Source: Lysobacteraceae bacterium
GTDB lineage: Bacteria; Pseudomonadota; Gammaproteobacteria; Xanthomonadales; Xanthomonadaceae
Reading direction: 5' to 3'
NCBI GenBank assembly: GCA_017990865.1
Contig: JAGNNB010000121.1
Location: 1 to 8,477 of the forward strand
DNA: 8,477 nt
A program made the position numbers and the translations under genes. Positions within the stretch are counted from its first letter, which is position 1. Every line of letters starts with the position of its first letter. Below the pieces are notes generated by a model that did not search any database, had not been told where the DNA came from, and was given only the letters and a program-made list of their open reading frames with translations. Positions 1 through 7,824 of this stretch are shown here, piece after piece.

Positions 1-323
1 GCGATGACCCGCGCGACGCCGGCTTCGATCAAGGCATCGGCGCACGGACCGGTTCTGCCGGTGTGCGCGCAGGGCTCCAACGTCACGTAAGCGGTCGCGC
101 CGCGCGCGCGTTCGGCGGCGGCGCGCAACGCCAACACTTCCGCATGCGGCTCGCCCGCGCGTACGTGCCAACCTTCGCCGACGATCTCGTCGCCGTGCGC
201 CAACACGCAGCCGACCATCGGATTGGGTTTCGTGGTGTAGATACCGCGCTCGGCCAAAGCCAGCGCGCGCGCCATCATCGCGTGATCGGTCGCGGAAAAA
301 ACGACAGCGCTCGTATCGGCCAT
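1..323 (-). CDS. ribD: RibD, riboflavin biosynthesis deaminase/reductase, N-terminal part (cut by window edge)
   Basis: Bifunctional cytosolic enzyme of riboflavin synthesis. Its N-terminal domain deaminates the 2,5-diaminopyrimidine nucleotide made from GTP, and its C-terminal domain reduces the ribosyl group. Only 107 codons of the deaminase domain are here; the reductase domain lies beyond the left edge. I translated this from the ATG at 323. The cytidine-deaminase-like zinc site is intact: HAEV at residues 60-63 (H60 ligand, E62 catalytic), TLEPCAHTGRTGPC at 81-94 (C85 and C94 ligands), and the substrate-loop motif KPNPMVGCV at 32-40. The start lies 10 bp after the nrdR stop, which supports co-transcription with nrdR. 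No strong Shine-Dalgarno is visible; an AAGAAG in the end of nrdR is some distance upstream. The family is certain from these motifs; the full length cannot be judged. Confidence 0.93.
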   Translation of the reverse strand, partial: MADTSAVVFSATDHAMMARALALAERGIYTTKPNPMVGCVLAHGDEIVGEGWHVRAGEPHAEVLALRAAAERARGATAYVTLEPCAHTGRTGPCADALIEAGVARVI

Positions 324-333
324 GGCGGCGCGG

Positions 334-858
334 TCAGCGCTTCTTCTTGTCTTTATCGAACGGCAATACCGCGCCGCCGAGCAACGGCAATTGCCCTTCG
401 CCCGGCAATTCGCGCTCCAGTCGATCGAGTTCCTCGCGGAAATCGGCCACGTCCTCGAACGCGCGATACACCGATGCGAAACGTACGAAAGCGACATGAT
501 CGAGCTTGCGCAGTTCGGCCATCACGAACTCGCCGACGCGACGCGACGGCAGTTCGCGTTCGGTGGTCATGCGCAGTTGATGCACCACCGCGCGCACCGC
601 CGCTTCGATCTGCTCTTCCGACACCGGCCGCTTATGCAGCGCGCGATCGAAGCCATGACGCAGTTTGCGCGCATCGAAATGCTCGCGCCGGCCGTCGGAC
701 TTGATGATCGCCGGCAGTTTCAGTTCGATCGTTTCCAGCGTACTGAACCGCTCGCCGCAGGCTTCGCACTCGCGCCGGCGGCGGATCGTCGCGCCGTCTT
801 CGCTGACGCGCGAATCGATGACGCGGGTGTTTTCGTGCTGGCAAAAGAGACAATGCAT
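334..858 (-). CDS. nrdR: NrdR, ATP/dATP-sensing repressor of ribonucleotide reductase genes
   Basis: Transcriptional repressor that senses adenine deoxynucleotides and binds NrdR boxes near ribonucleotide reductase promoters. The protein has 174 residues, slightly longer than the usual 150-170. An N-terminal zinc ribbon carries C3, C6, C31 and C34 (MHCLFC and CEACGERF), with the conserved RVIDSR and IRRRREC stretches between them. An ATP-cone domain follows at about residues 48-138 ([14 protein letters not shown], later [13 protein letters not shown]). The tail is charged and ends in KDKKKR. The gene lies between glyA (102 bp upstream) and ribD (10 bp downstream); nrdR next to ribD or glyA is common in Proteobacteria. 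The start is fixed by the zinc ribbon, which begins at residue 3. There is no purine-rich ribosome-binding site: the sequence just before the ATG is one arm of a heptamer array that could fold and affect translation. Confidence 0.96.
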   Translation of the reverse strand: MHCLFCQHENTRVIDSRVSEDGATIRRRRECEACGERFSTLETIELKLPAIIKSDGRREHFDARKLRHGFDRALHKRPVSEEQIEAAVRAVVHQLRMTTERELPSRRVGEFVMAELRKLDHVAFVRFASVYRAFEDVADFREELDRLERELPGEGQLPLLGGAVLPFDKDKKKR

Positions 859-867
859 CAGAAAATC

Positions 868-957
868 GGGAATGGGGAATGGGGAATGGGGAATCGGAAG
901 AGCACGTACGGGCGATCATCGCTTCGAGCGATTCCCGACTCCCGATTCTCGATTCCC
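868..957. repeat. Inverted array of 7-bp repeats (4 + 4) between glyA and nrdR
   Basis: On the plus strand, 868-895 holds four adjacent heptamers: GGGAATG three times, then GGGAATC. After a 34-bp spacer, 930-957 holds four complementary-type heptamers: GATTCCC, GACTCCC, GATTCTC, GATTCCC. The arms can pair over about 28 nt with a few mismatches, mostly at the variable seventh base, and a small CGCT/AGCG hairpin lies in the loop (920-930). The element fills the glyA-nrdR gap (859-960). In the glyA-nrdR transcript its 3' arm ends 9 nt before the nrdR start codon. I recall GGGAAT heptad arrays as frequent between genes in Xanthomonadaceae; their function is not established to my knowledge. Confidence 0.85.
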
Positions 958-960
958 GTC

Positions 961-2211
961 TTAGCCATACACCGGAAACTGCCGACACTGCTTGGTCACG
1001 TTCTCGCGTACCCCGGCGATGACGTTGTCGTCGTTCGGGTTGTCCAGCACGTCGCAGATCCAATGCGCCAGCGCGACGCAGTCGGGTTCTTTGTAGCCGC
1101 GCGTGGTCACGGCGGGCGTGCCGATGCGCAGGCCGGAGGTGTAGACCGGTTTCTGCGGGTCGTTCGGCACCGCGTTCTTGTTGACGGTGATGTGCGCGCG
1201 ACCGAGCGCTTCTTCCGCGGCCTTGCCGGTGATGCCTTTGCCGATCATGTCCACCAGCATCAGATGGTTCTGCGTGCCGCCGGAGACGATCTTGTAGCCG
1301 CGGCTGATGATGGTGTTCGCCATCGCCTGCGCGTTCTTCACCACTTGTTCTTGATACGTTTTGAACTCGGGCTCCAGCGCTTCCTTGAACGCGACCGCTT
1401 TCGCCGCGATCACGTGCATCAGGGGGCCGCCCTGCAGGCCGGGGAACACGATGGACTGGAACTTCTTCTCCAGTTCTTCGTTCGCCTTGCAGATGATGAA
1501 ACCGCCACGCGGGCCGCGCAGGGTTTTGTGCGTGGTCGAAGTGACCACGTGCGCATGCGGCACCGGGTTCGGGTACACGCCCGCGGCGACGAGACCGGCG
1601 ACGTGCGCCATGTCCACGAACAGATACGCCCCAACTTTATCGGCGATGGCGCGGAAGCGCGCCCAATCGACGATCTGCGAGTACGCGCTGAAGCCGCCGA
1701 TGATCATCTTCGGTTTGCTTTCGAGCGCGATGCGCTCGACTTCGTCGTAATCGATCAGGCCCTGATCGTTCACGCCGTAAGAGACGATATTGAACAGCTT
1801 GCCGGAGATATTCGCCTTCGCGCCGTGGGTCAGATGTCCGCCGTGCGCCAGCGACATGCCGAGCACGGTGTCGCCCGGCTGCAGCAACGCGAAATACACC
1901 GCTTGATTGGCCTGCGAGCCCGAATGCGGCTGCACGTTCGCGTAATCGGCGCCGTAGAGTTTCTTGAGGCGCTCGATCGCCAGGGTTTCGGCGATATCGA
2001 CGTATTCGCAGCCGCCGTAATAGCGCTTGCCGACGTAGCCCTCGGCGTATTTGTTGGTGAGCTGGCTGCCCTGCGCTTCCATCACCCGCGGGCTGGCGTA
2101 GTTTTCGGAGGCGATCAGCTCGACGTGATCTTCCTGGCGGCGGTTCTCCGCCGCGATCGCCGCGGCCAATTCGGGATCGAAACCTTCGATGCGGGTATCG
2201 CGCGGGAACAT
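961..2211 (-). CDS. glyA: GlyA, serine hydroxymethyltransferase
   Basis: PLP enzyme that interconverts serine plus tetrahydrofolate with glycine plus 5,10-methylene-tetrahydrofolate, the main one-carbon source for purine, thymidylate and methionine synthesis; cytosolic. The 416 residues match the usual length of about 417. Visible motifs: [13 protein letters not shown] (29-41), [12 protein letters not shown] (61-72), HSGSQAN (96-102), [10 protein letters not shown] (121-130), VDMAHVAGL (199-207) and the PLP-lysine motif [14 protein letters not shown] (224-237) with K229, the same number as in E. coli. The start at 2211 begins the family-typical MFPRD and has a GGAG 5 nt upstream (plus-strand CTCC at 2217-2220). 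The open frame continues far upstream without a stop, but that part is antisense to ettA and has no homology to GlyA. It leads the glyA-nrdR-ribD run. Confidence 0.98.
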   Translation of the reverse strand: MFPRDTRIEGFDPELAAAIAAENRRQEDHVELIASENYASPRVMEAQGSQLTNKYAEGYVGKRYYGGCEYVDIAETLAIERLKKLYGADYANVQPHSGSQANQAVYFALLQPGDTVLGMSLAHGGHLTHGAKANISGKLFNIVSYGVNDQGLIDYDEVERIALESKPKMIIGGFSAYSQIVDWARFRAIADKVGAYLFVDMAHVAGLVAAGVYPNPVPHAHVVTSTTHKTLRGPRGGFIICKANEELEKKFQSIVFPGLQGGPLMHVIAAKAVAFKEALEPEFKTYQEQVVKNAQAMANTIISRGYKIVSGGTQNHLMLVDMIGKGITGKAAEEALGRAHITVNKNAVPNDPQKPVYTSGLRIGTPAVTTRGYKEPDCVALAHWICDVLDNPNDDNVIAGVRENVTKQCRQFPVYG

Positions 2212-2242
2212 CGGCGCTCCAGAACAGTGCGGGGAGTGCGGA

Positions 2243-2271
2243 ATTGTAGCCTCGGCGGCCACTTGCGGCCA
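2243..2271 (-). promoter_or_regulatory. Candidate glyA promoter
   Basis: Read on the minus strand, TACAAT (2248-2243) matches the -10 consensus TATAAT at five of six bases and lies 31 bp before the glyA start. Seventeen bases upstream is TGGCCG (2271-2266), a weak -35 with three of six matches to TTGACA. Placement in the divergent spacer is reasonable, but the -35 is poor and no transcription data are available. Confidence 0.35.
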
Positions 2272-2353
2272 GTTTTCGCGGCCCTCTCGCGCCCGCCGGG
2301 GGCCGCCGGCCCAAGGGCCTTCGCCAGTCGCGAGCGCGCGAAACTGGCGGAAG
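2269..2353. repeat. Overlapping imperfect inverted repeats in the glyA/ettA divergent spacer
   Basis: CCAGTTTTCGCG at 2269-2280 is nearly complementary to CGCGAAACTGG at 2337-2347, with one A missing. The same ACTGG (2343-2347) also pairs with CCAGT at 2324-2328, giving a closer hairpin (2318-2328 with 2343-2353) with one unpaired base. The two pairings exclude each other. They lie between the candidate glyA and ettA promoters, so they might be operator or RNA structure, or chance in GC-rich DNA. The rest of the spacer (2212-2442) shows nothing else I can name. Confidence 0.3.
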
Positions 2354-2368
2354 AGGGGTCGTTCCGGC

Positions 2369-2374
2369 GATAAT
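2369..2374 (+). promoter_or_regulatory. Candidate -10 element for ettA
   Basis: GATAAT matches TATAAT at five of six bases, 68 bp before the ettA start. The upstream positions have no convincing -35; CTGGCG at 2344-2349 matches three of six but at a 19-bp spacing. This would leave a pyrimidine-rich leader of about 60 nt. Treat it as a suggestion only. Confidence 0.3.
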
Positions 2375-2442
2375 TCGGCATCCCTTTTCCTTTCCCGGCC
2401 CTGCCCATCCGGCAGGTGCCGCCGCCCGTCTGCGGAGCCCCC

Positions 2443-4105
<1,663 letters not shown>

Positions 4106-4107
<2 letters not shown>

Positions 4108-4154
4108 CGATCCGGCGCGCTCGCGTCACGCGCGAGCGCCTTTGCCGGATCGTC
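4106..4154 (+). terminator. Long hairpin after ettA, candidate terminator
   Basis: GACGATCCGGC (4106-4116, starting inside the ettA stop codon) is an exact inverted repeat of GCCGGATCGTC (4144-4154). Inside it, GCGCTCGCG (4117-4125) pairs with CGCGAGCGC (4131-4139) around a 5-nt loop, leaving a 4-nt bulge CTTT (4140-4143). That makes 20 base pairs in all. There is no T run after the stem, so it is not a textbook intrinsic terminator; it may instead stabilise the 3' end. Its last four bases are shared with the left arm of the next repeat. Confidence 0.5.
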
Positions 4155-4251
4155 ATCCCGACGCAAGTCGGGATCCAGCATTCGATGTTCGACACGCAAC
4201 ACCCGCAATAGCAACCACAACCGCTGGATCCCGGCTTGCGCCGGGATGACG
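4151..4251. repeat. REP-like element: two inverted 29-bp arms, each a hairpin
   Basis: Arm 1 (4151-4179) and arm 2 (4223-4251) are inverted copies with 27 of 29 positions complementary, separated by 43 bp. Each arm also folds alone: ATCCCGAC/GTCGGGAT with loop GCAA (4155-4174), and ATCCCGGC/GCCGGGAT with loop TTGC (4228-4247), 8 bp each. The arms differ only at the two bases that pair with each other within each arm (A4161-T4168 versus G4234-C4241), so both small stems stay perfect. The core GTCATCCCGGC...GCCGGGATCCAG resembles a dispersed proteobacterial repeat that I recall but cannot name securely. No transposase is present. Confidence 0.8.
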
Positions 4252-4272
4252 CGTATTCCGCGAGGGCTCCGC

Positions 4273-5100
4273 ATGTCCTTCATGAGCGCATTGAAGCAAC
4301 GCTGGCAATCCGCCGACACCCTCGTCTGCGTCGGTCTCGACCCCGAGCCGGCGAAATTCCCGGCGGCGTTCGCGAACGACCCCGATGCGGTGTTCCATTT
4401 CTGCCGCGACATCGTCGATGCGACGGCGGAGTACGTCTGCGCGTTCAAGCCGCAGATCGCGCATTTCGCGGCGCTGGCGGCGGAATCTTCGCTGCATCGT
4501 TTGATCGCGCATATCCACGCGGCGCATCCGGGCATTCCGGTGATCCTCGACAGCAAGCGCGGCGATATCGGCAGTACCGCGCAGCATTACGCGGCGGAAG
4601 CGTTCGATCGCTACGGCGCGGACGCGGTCACGGCTAATCCGTATCTCGGCCGCGATTCGCTGCAGCCCTTCCTCGACCGCGCCGACAAGGGCGTGGTGAT
4701 TCTGTGCCGCACCTCGAACCCCGGCGCCAGCGATCTGCAGGATTTAACGATACGCGGCGAGAACGGCGCCGACCGGCCGCTGTACCAACACGTCGCAGAG
4801 ACAATCGCGCGCGACTGGAACGCGCACGGCAATTGCGCGCTGGTGGTGGGCGCAACGTGGCCGCAGCAATTGCGCGAAGTGCGCGCGATCGTGGGCGAAA
4901 TGCCTTTCCTGGTGCCCGGCGTGGGCGCGCAGGGCGGCGAAGTCGAAGCGGTGGTCACGAACGCGAAAACCGCCGACGGCACCGGCCTGATCGTCAGTTC
5001 CTCGCGCGCGATTCTCTACGCGTCCCACAGCGACGATTACGCCATAGCCGCCGCGAATGCCGCACGCGCGCTGCGCGACGAGATCAATCGTTATCGCTGA
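4273..5100 (+). CDS. pyrF: PyrF, orotidine-5'-phosphate decarboxylase (long, subfamily-2 type)
   Basis: Cytosolic enzyme that decarboxylates OMP to UMP, the last step of pyrimidine synthesis. From this start it has 275 residues, the length of the longer subfamily found in Burkholderia, Mycobacterium and Myxococcus, rather than the roughly 230-245-residue E. coli type. The catalytic segment is LDSKRGDIGST (92-102), with D93, K95 and D98 as the charged network. Other motifs are CVGLDPEP (19-26), FKPQ (58-61), the segment CRTSNPG and the phosphate-site region VPGVGAQGG. The start at 4273 follows GAGGG (4262-4266) at good spacing; ATG 4282 is a second choice. An in-frame ATG at 4246 lies inside a repeat arm and has no ribosome-binding site. 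Its stop is 16 bp from that of the convergent gene. I see no clear promoter in the repeat-filled upstream spacer. Confidence 0.95.
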   Translation: MSFMSALKQRWQSADTLVCVGLDPEPAKFPAAFANDPDAVFHFCRDIVDATAEYVCAFKPQIAHFAALAAESSLHRLIAHIHAAHPGIPVILDSKRGDIGSTAQHYAAEAFDRYGADAVTANPYLGRDSLQPFLDRADKGVVILCRTSNPGASDLQDLTIRGENGADRPLYQHVAETIARDWNAHGNCALVVGATWPQQLREVRAIVGEMPFLVPGVGAQGGEVEAVVTNAKTADGTGLIVSSSRAILYASHSDDYAIAAANAARALRDEINRYR

Positions 5101-5116
5101 GACGCGCGTCGAATGC

Positions 5117-5917
5117 TCAATGCCCCATGGGCAGCGCCAGAATCACGGCCGTCATAACAACCGTGAACACCGCGTTGAACACCAGCAAGATTCCGAACCC
5201 GAGCAGACAGCGCAACACGGATTTCCAGCGCGCATACGTCTTGAAGTACTGCACCAGCGAAACGACGGTATAAACGACGGCCAGCGACAACGCCCAACCG
5301 CGCGCCTGCGGGTACCAATGCTCCAGCGGGGTCGCTAACGCCATGATGACGAAGGATTGCGCGGTCAGGAAGGTCGCGATCACCAACCATTCCGGGTAAT
5401 TCAAATTTGCGACGCGGCGGAACGCCCATTTGAAGGCCAGCGCCTCCAACGGCAGCAGCAGCAGGGTCGCTGCCGCATAATTTTGGTTCATCCAATTTTT
5501 CGCGACCTCGAACGCTTTGAGAAATCGCGTCGGATCGAATTGCCCATCCGTCTTCATGCCGGCGACAGAGGTGCCGCCGATGGAGATGCCGGAACCCACC
5601 ACGTCGCCGTCCAGAAAATACTTGGCGAGGAACCCGGTCAGGGCCGCCAAGATCATGATCAGCATCAGCGGCTTGACCTGATGCGCGCGTCGGCCCTCGA
5701 TATAGTCGCGGATGAAATGCCCCGGCCGCAGCATCAAATTCTTCAGCGAGTAGAAGATGCCGCGATCCATATGCAGCACGCTGTGCTCGAGTTCGTGGCC
5801 GAGAAAATGCCAATCGATGCGGTGCGCGGGCGTGGGCTGGCCGCAGGCAGGGCAGAATTTCTGATCGGCGCCGTCGATAGCGCGGTCGCAATTGGCGCAG
5901 CGGTCGTTCACGAGCAT
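5117..5917 (-). CDS. DUF3667-type membrane protein with N-terminal zinc ribbon
   Basis: No known function. The protein has 266 residues. The N-terminus is a zinc-ribbon-like module: CANC (C7, C10) and FCPACGQP (C22, C25). A conserved-looking block follows, HMDRGIFYSLKNLMLRPGHF (49-68) then IRDYIEGRRAHQVKPL (69-84), which is the pattern I associate with DUF3667. Hydrophobic stretches suggest about five membrane segments: 84-102, 148-162, 177-196, 207-225 and 235-262. The loop at 103-147 contains a Gly/Ser-rich part. The zinc ribbon is probably cytoplasmic, since it has no signal peptide before it. I chose ATG 5917 because the ribbon begins 7 residues in and it falls 4 bp after the glycosyltransferase stop, with a GGGGGG run upstream. 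An ATG at 5977 would overlap that gene by 56 bp and add 20 residues unlike the family. It is the last gene of its unit. Confidence 0.75.
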   Translation of the reverse strand: MLVNDRCANCDRAIDGADQKFCPACGQPTPAHRIDWHFLGHELEHSVLHMDRGIFYSLKNLMLRPGHFIRDYIEGRRAHQVKPLMLIMILAALTGFLAKYFLDGDVVGSGISIGGTSVAGMKTDGQFDPTRFLKAFEVAKNWMNQNYAAATLLLLPLEALAFKWAFRRVANLNYPEWLVIATFLTAQSFVIMALATPLEHWYPQARGWALSLAVVYTVVSLVQYFKTYARWKSVLRCLLGFGILLVFNAVFTVVMTAVILALPMGH

Positions 5918-5921
5918 GTAG

Positions 5922-6848
5922 TCAGCGCCCCCCGCGCATGATGGATCGAGTGAGTTTACCCAAAATCGCGAACGCACCTCGCGCCCAGATCATCAGCCAC
6001 ACCGCCGCGCGCGTCGCCGCACCGTGTCGGCGCGCGTCGAATTTGCGGAAATAGCGCCATAAGCCACGATGTTTATGCCATTCGACGAAGACCGGCCGCG
6101 AGCGACTGGACACGCCGCGCACATGAACCACTCGCAAGTCGTTGGCGACCGCGACCGATGCGCCGGCTTCGCGCGCGCGACGGCATAAATCGAGGTCTTC
6201 GGCATGCAGGCGATAGTCCTGATCGAAGCCTTGGATGCGCTCCATCAGCGTGCGCGGCAGGAACATCAAGGCGCCGGAGATCGCCGGCACCGTCTGCAGC
6301 GTTTGCGATGTATCGATGGGAAGATCGAGTTTGCGCGCGGCCGCACTGCGCAGCATCGCGGCGAAATCCGGATCGCGCCGTCGCGCGGCGCCGTCGCGCA
6401 CGCCGGCCTCGTCCACCAAATCGACGCCCAGCAAAGCATCGCCGTCGTGCGCGCTGATCAACGCTTGTGCATGCGCGCGCAACCGCGCCAGCGTGTCGGG
6501 TTCGACCAGACAATCGGGATTGACGAAGGCCAGCCATGTCGATGCCGACGCGAACGCGCCTTGATTGCAGGCGGTGCCGAAGCCGGGGTTGTCGGGATTG
6601 GCGATGAAGCGTACGCGCGCATCGGCCAACGCGTGACGCTGCACGATCTCGAGCGTGCCGTCGGTGGAGCCGTTATCGACCACCCGAATCTGCGCGACGC
6701 CTTCGGCCGCGCGCAGGCGCTGCAGGCAATGATCGATCGTCTCGGCGCTGCGGTACGCGACGACGACCGCGGCGATGTCCGCGCCAATATCTGGGCCGAT
6801 ATCTGCTCCGACATTCGCACCGATGTCTGCGCCGGTCTCGGCCGTCAT
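5922..6848 (-). CDS. Family 2 glycosyltransferase, rhamnosyltransferase-like
   Basis: Probable GT-A transferase that moves a sugar from a nucleotide donor to a surface glycan or lipid-linked acceptor, at the cytoplasmic face. It has 308 residues. The Rossmann-like start AAVVVAYRSAETI (26-38) leads to VVDNGSTDGT (56-65), NPGFGTACNQGA (87-98), the metal-site region FVNPDC (108-113), AISGALMFLPR (189-199) and the acidic motif HAEDLDLCRR (215-224), in the order seen in WbbL/RfbF-type rhamnosyltransferases. The C-terminal part (about 245-308) is basic with one hydrophobic stretch that may touch the membrane. Residues 6-25 are a five-unit tetrapeptide repeat not seen in ordinary members. The ATG overlaps the previous gene's TGA (ATGA), suggesting coupled translation. 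The open frame runs further upstream, but that part is Arg/Ala-rich and antiparallel to nothing real: a shadow of the upstream gene. Donor and acceptor are unknown. Confidence 0.88.
   Translation of the reverse strand: MTAETGADIGANVGADIGPDIGADIAAVVVAYRSAETIDHCLQRLRAAEGVAQIRVVDNGSTDGTLEIVQRHALADARVRFIANPDNPGFGTACNQGAFASASTWLAFVNPDCLVEPDTLARLRAHAQALISAHDGDALLGVDLVDEAGVRDGAARRRDPDFAAMLRSAAARKLDLPIDTSQTLQTVPAISGALMFLPRTLMERIQGFDQDYRLHAEDLDLCRRAREAGASVAVANDLRVVHVRGVSSRSRPVFVEWHKHRGLWRYFRKFDARRHGAATRAAVWLMIWARGAFAILGKLTRSIMRGGR
6774..6833 (-). repeat. In-frame 12-bp tandem repeat (5 units) at the glycosyltransferase N-terminus
   Basis: Five consecutive 12-bp units encode GADI, GANV, GADI, GPDI and GADI, residues 6-25, directly before the first beta strand of the GT-A fold. 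The units differ at many third codon positions (GGC/GGT/GGA, GAC/GAT, ATC/ATT), so the peptide pattern is better kept than the DNA. That argues against very recent slippage duplication. Confidence 0.85.
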
Positions 6849-7765
6849 GCAACGCTCTCGTCGTCGATGTCGCACTCGCGCCGGGCATCGCTGTCGTCGC
6901 CGCCGATGCAAACGTCGGCGCGCGCGTCTTTCGCGAACAGATCGGCCTGCGCGTACAGCGGTTCGAGCCCCGCGAGCGAACGCGTCAAGCCATCGCGCAC
7001 GGCGTACAGCGGGTCGCGCATCAGAAACTCCGCCAGTCGCGCATGCCACGTCGGCCAACGCACGCCGAGCGTTTCGACGTCGTCGCCCAGCGGCGCGCCC
7101 TCGCCCGCGCGCGCGACGAACGCGGTTTCGCACAACACGTTCCGCCAGCCCAAGCCGGCCATGCGCAGCGACAGATCGATCAAGGCCGCGTACCACGACG
7201 CGTAGCTCGCCGCGTCCACGCCGCCGGCTTTGCGCCGCGCGGCGCCGCGGAGGAACACCGCATGGCTCGATGCCGACGGCAATTCGGGATGATGCGGCGG
7301 CATGTTCGCGGCGGCGCGCGCGAGGGCGACGGGATCCTCGGGCAACAGCGCGATTTCGCCCACGCGCGGCCACGACGCGGCTTCGCCGGCATTGCACCAG
7401 GGCGTGGCGGTGGCGATGGCGGGATCGCGCGCGGCGCAGGCGGTCAATTGCATCGCCCATCCCGGGCAGGGTTGCGTATCGCCGGGCAGGACCAGCACAT
7501 CGGCATCGCCGCAGGCGCGGAGCATGTCGTCGATATGCGCGGCTTCGCCGATGCTGCGCGGACGGCGGGTGTAATCGGCCTGCAGCGCGGTACGCGTCAA
7601 CCAACGCTCGACGATGGCGATGCCGCGCGGACCGGCCTGCGCGTCGTCGGCCAACCACACGCGCGTGCCCGCGGGCGTGCCGGCATCGAGCGCGGCGAGG
7701 CATGCGTCCAGCGCCGCGTCGTCGGCGCCGACGGGCACCAACACGATGGGCAGGTCCGAGGTCAT
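6845..7765 (-). CDS. Divergent GT-A-like glycosyltransferase
   Basis: Probable nucleotide-sugar-dependent transferase of 306 residues; substrate unknown. The start PIVLVPVGADDAALDACLAAL (6-26) fits the first strand and helix of family 2 enzymes. DADVLVLPGDTQPCPGWAMQL (87-107) fits the strand with the metal-site acidic residue (D96) and the usual P-GW after it. HAVFLRGAARRKAGGVD (168-184) and GWRNVLCETAFVAR (206-219) fit the acceptor-side region of this family. The acidic ED motif expected between these blocks is replaced by WYAALIDLSLR (191-201), with one acid at D197, so activity may differ or be lost. The C-terminal 30 residues are acidic and probably disordered. The start is bounded by an in-frame TAA four codons upstream (7777-7775). 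There is no Shine-Dalgarno before the ATG. It ends overlapping the next glycosyltransferase by 4 bp, and they probably act on the same glycan. Confidence 0.72.
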   Translation of the reverse strand: MTSDLPIVLVPVGADDAALDACLAALDAGTPAGTRVWLADDAQAGPRGIAIVERWLTRTALQADYTRRPRSIGEAAHIDDMLRACGDADVLVLPGDTQPCPGWAMQLTACAARDPAIATATPWCNAGEAASWPRVGEIALLPEDPVALARAAANMPPHHPELPSASSHAVFLRGAARRKAGGVDAASYASWYAALIDLSLRMAGLGWRNVLCETAFVARAGEGAPLGDDVETLGVRWPTWHARLAEFLMRDPLYAVRDGLTRSLAGLEPLYAQADLFAKDARADVCIGGDDSDARRECDIDDESVA

Positions 7766-7771
7766 GGGCGC

Positions 7772-7801
7772 ACTTTACCGTCGCAGGCCCTGCGCTGGCG
7801 A
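7772..7801 (-). promoter_or_regulatory. Candidate promoter of the glycosyltransferase unit, possibly leaderless
   Basis: On the minus strand, TAAAGT (7777-7772) matches the -10 consensus at four of six bases, and TCGCCA (7801-7796) matches the -35 at four of six, with an 18-bp spacer. Six bases separate the -10 from the ATG at 7765, so transcription would begin at about the start codon, consistent with the lack of a ribosome-binding site. The spacer holds a 13-bp palindrome CGCAGGCCCTGCG (7782-7794) that could be an operator. Weak evidence overall. Confidence 0.33.
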
Positions 7802-7824
7802 CGAAAGAAAGCGAGATGGGCGAT

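Noticed and set aside
868..957. Terminator between glyA and nrdR
   Set aside because: The stem has regular mismatches, no T run follows it, and the arms are heptad repeats; nrdR has no clear promoter of its own, so readthrough is more likely.
322..2373. A 683-codon plus-strand frame opposite nrdR and glyA
   Set aside because: Low-complexity Arg/Ala/His/Asp-rich translation with no recognisable motif, and it spans two well-supported genes and the intergenic array.
4151..4251. Insertion sequence ends
   Set aside because: Only 43 bp lie between the arms, with no open frame, and no target-site duplication is evident; a REP or MITE-like element fits better.
6849..7703. N-terminal extension of the second glycosyltransferase
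   Set aside because: It is a different reading frame of the upstream glycosyltransferase gene, Arg-rich, while the GT-A fold begins just after the ATG at 6848.
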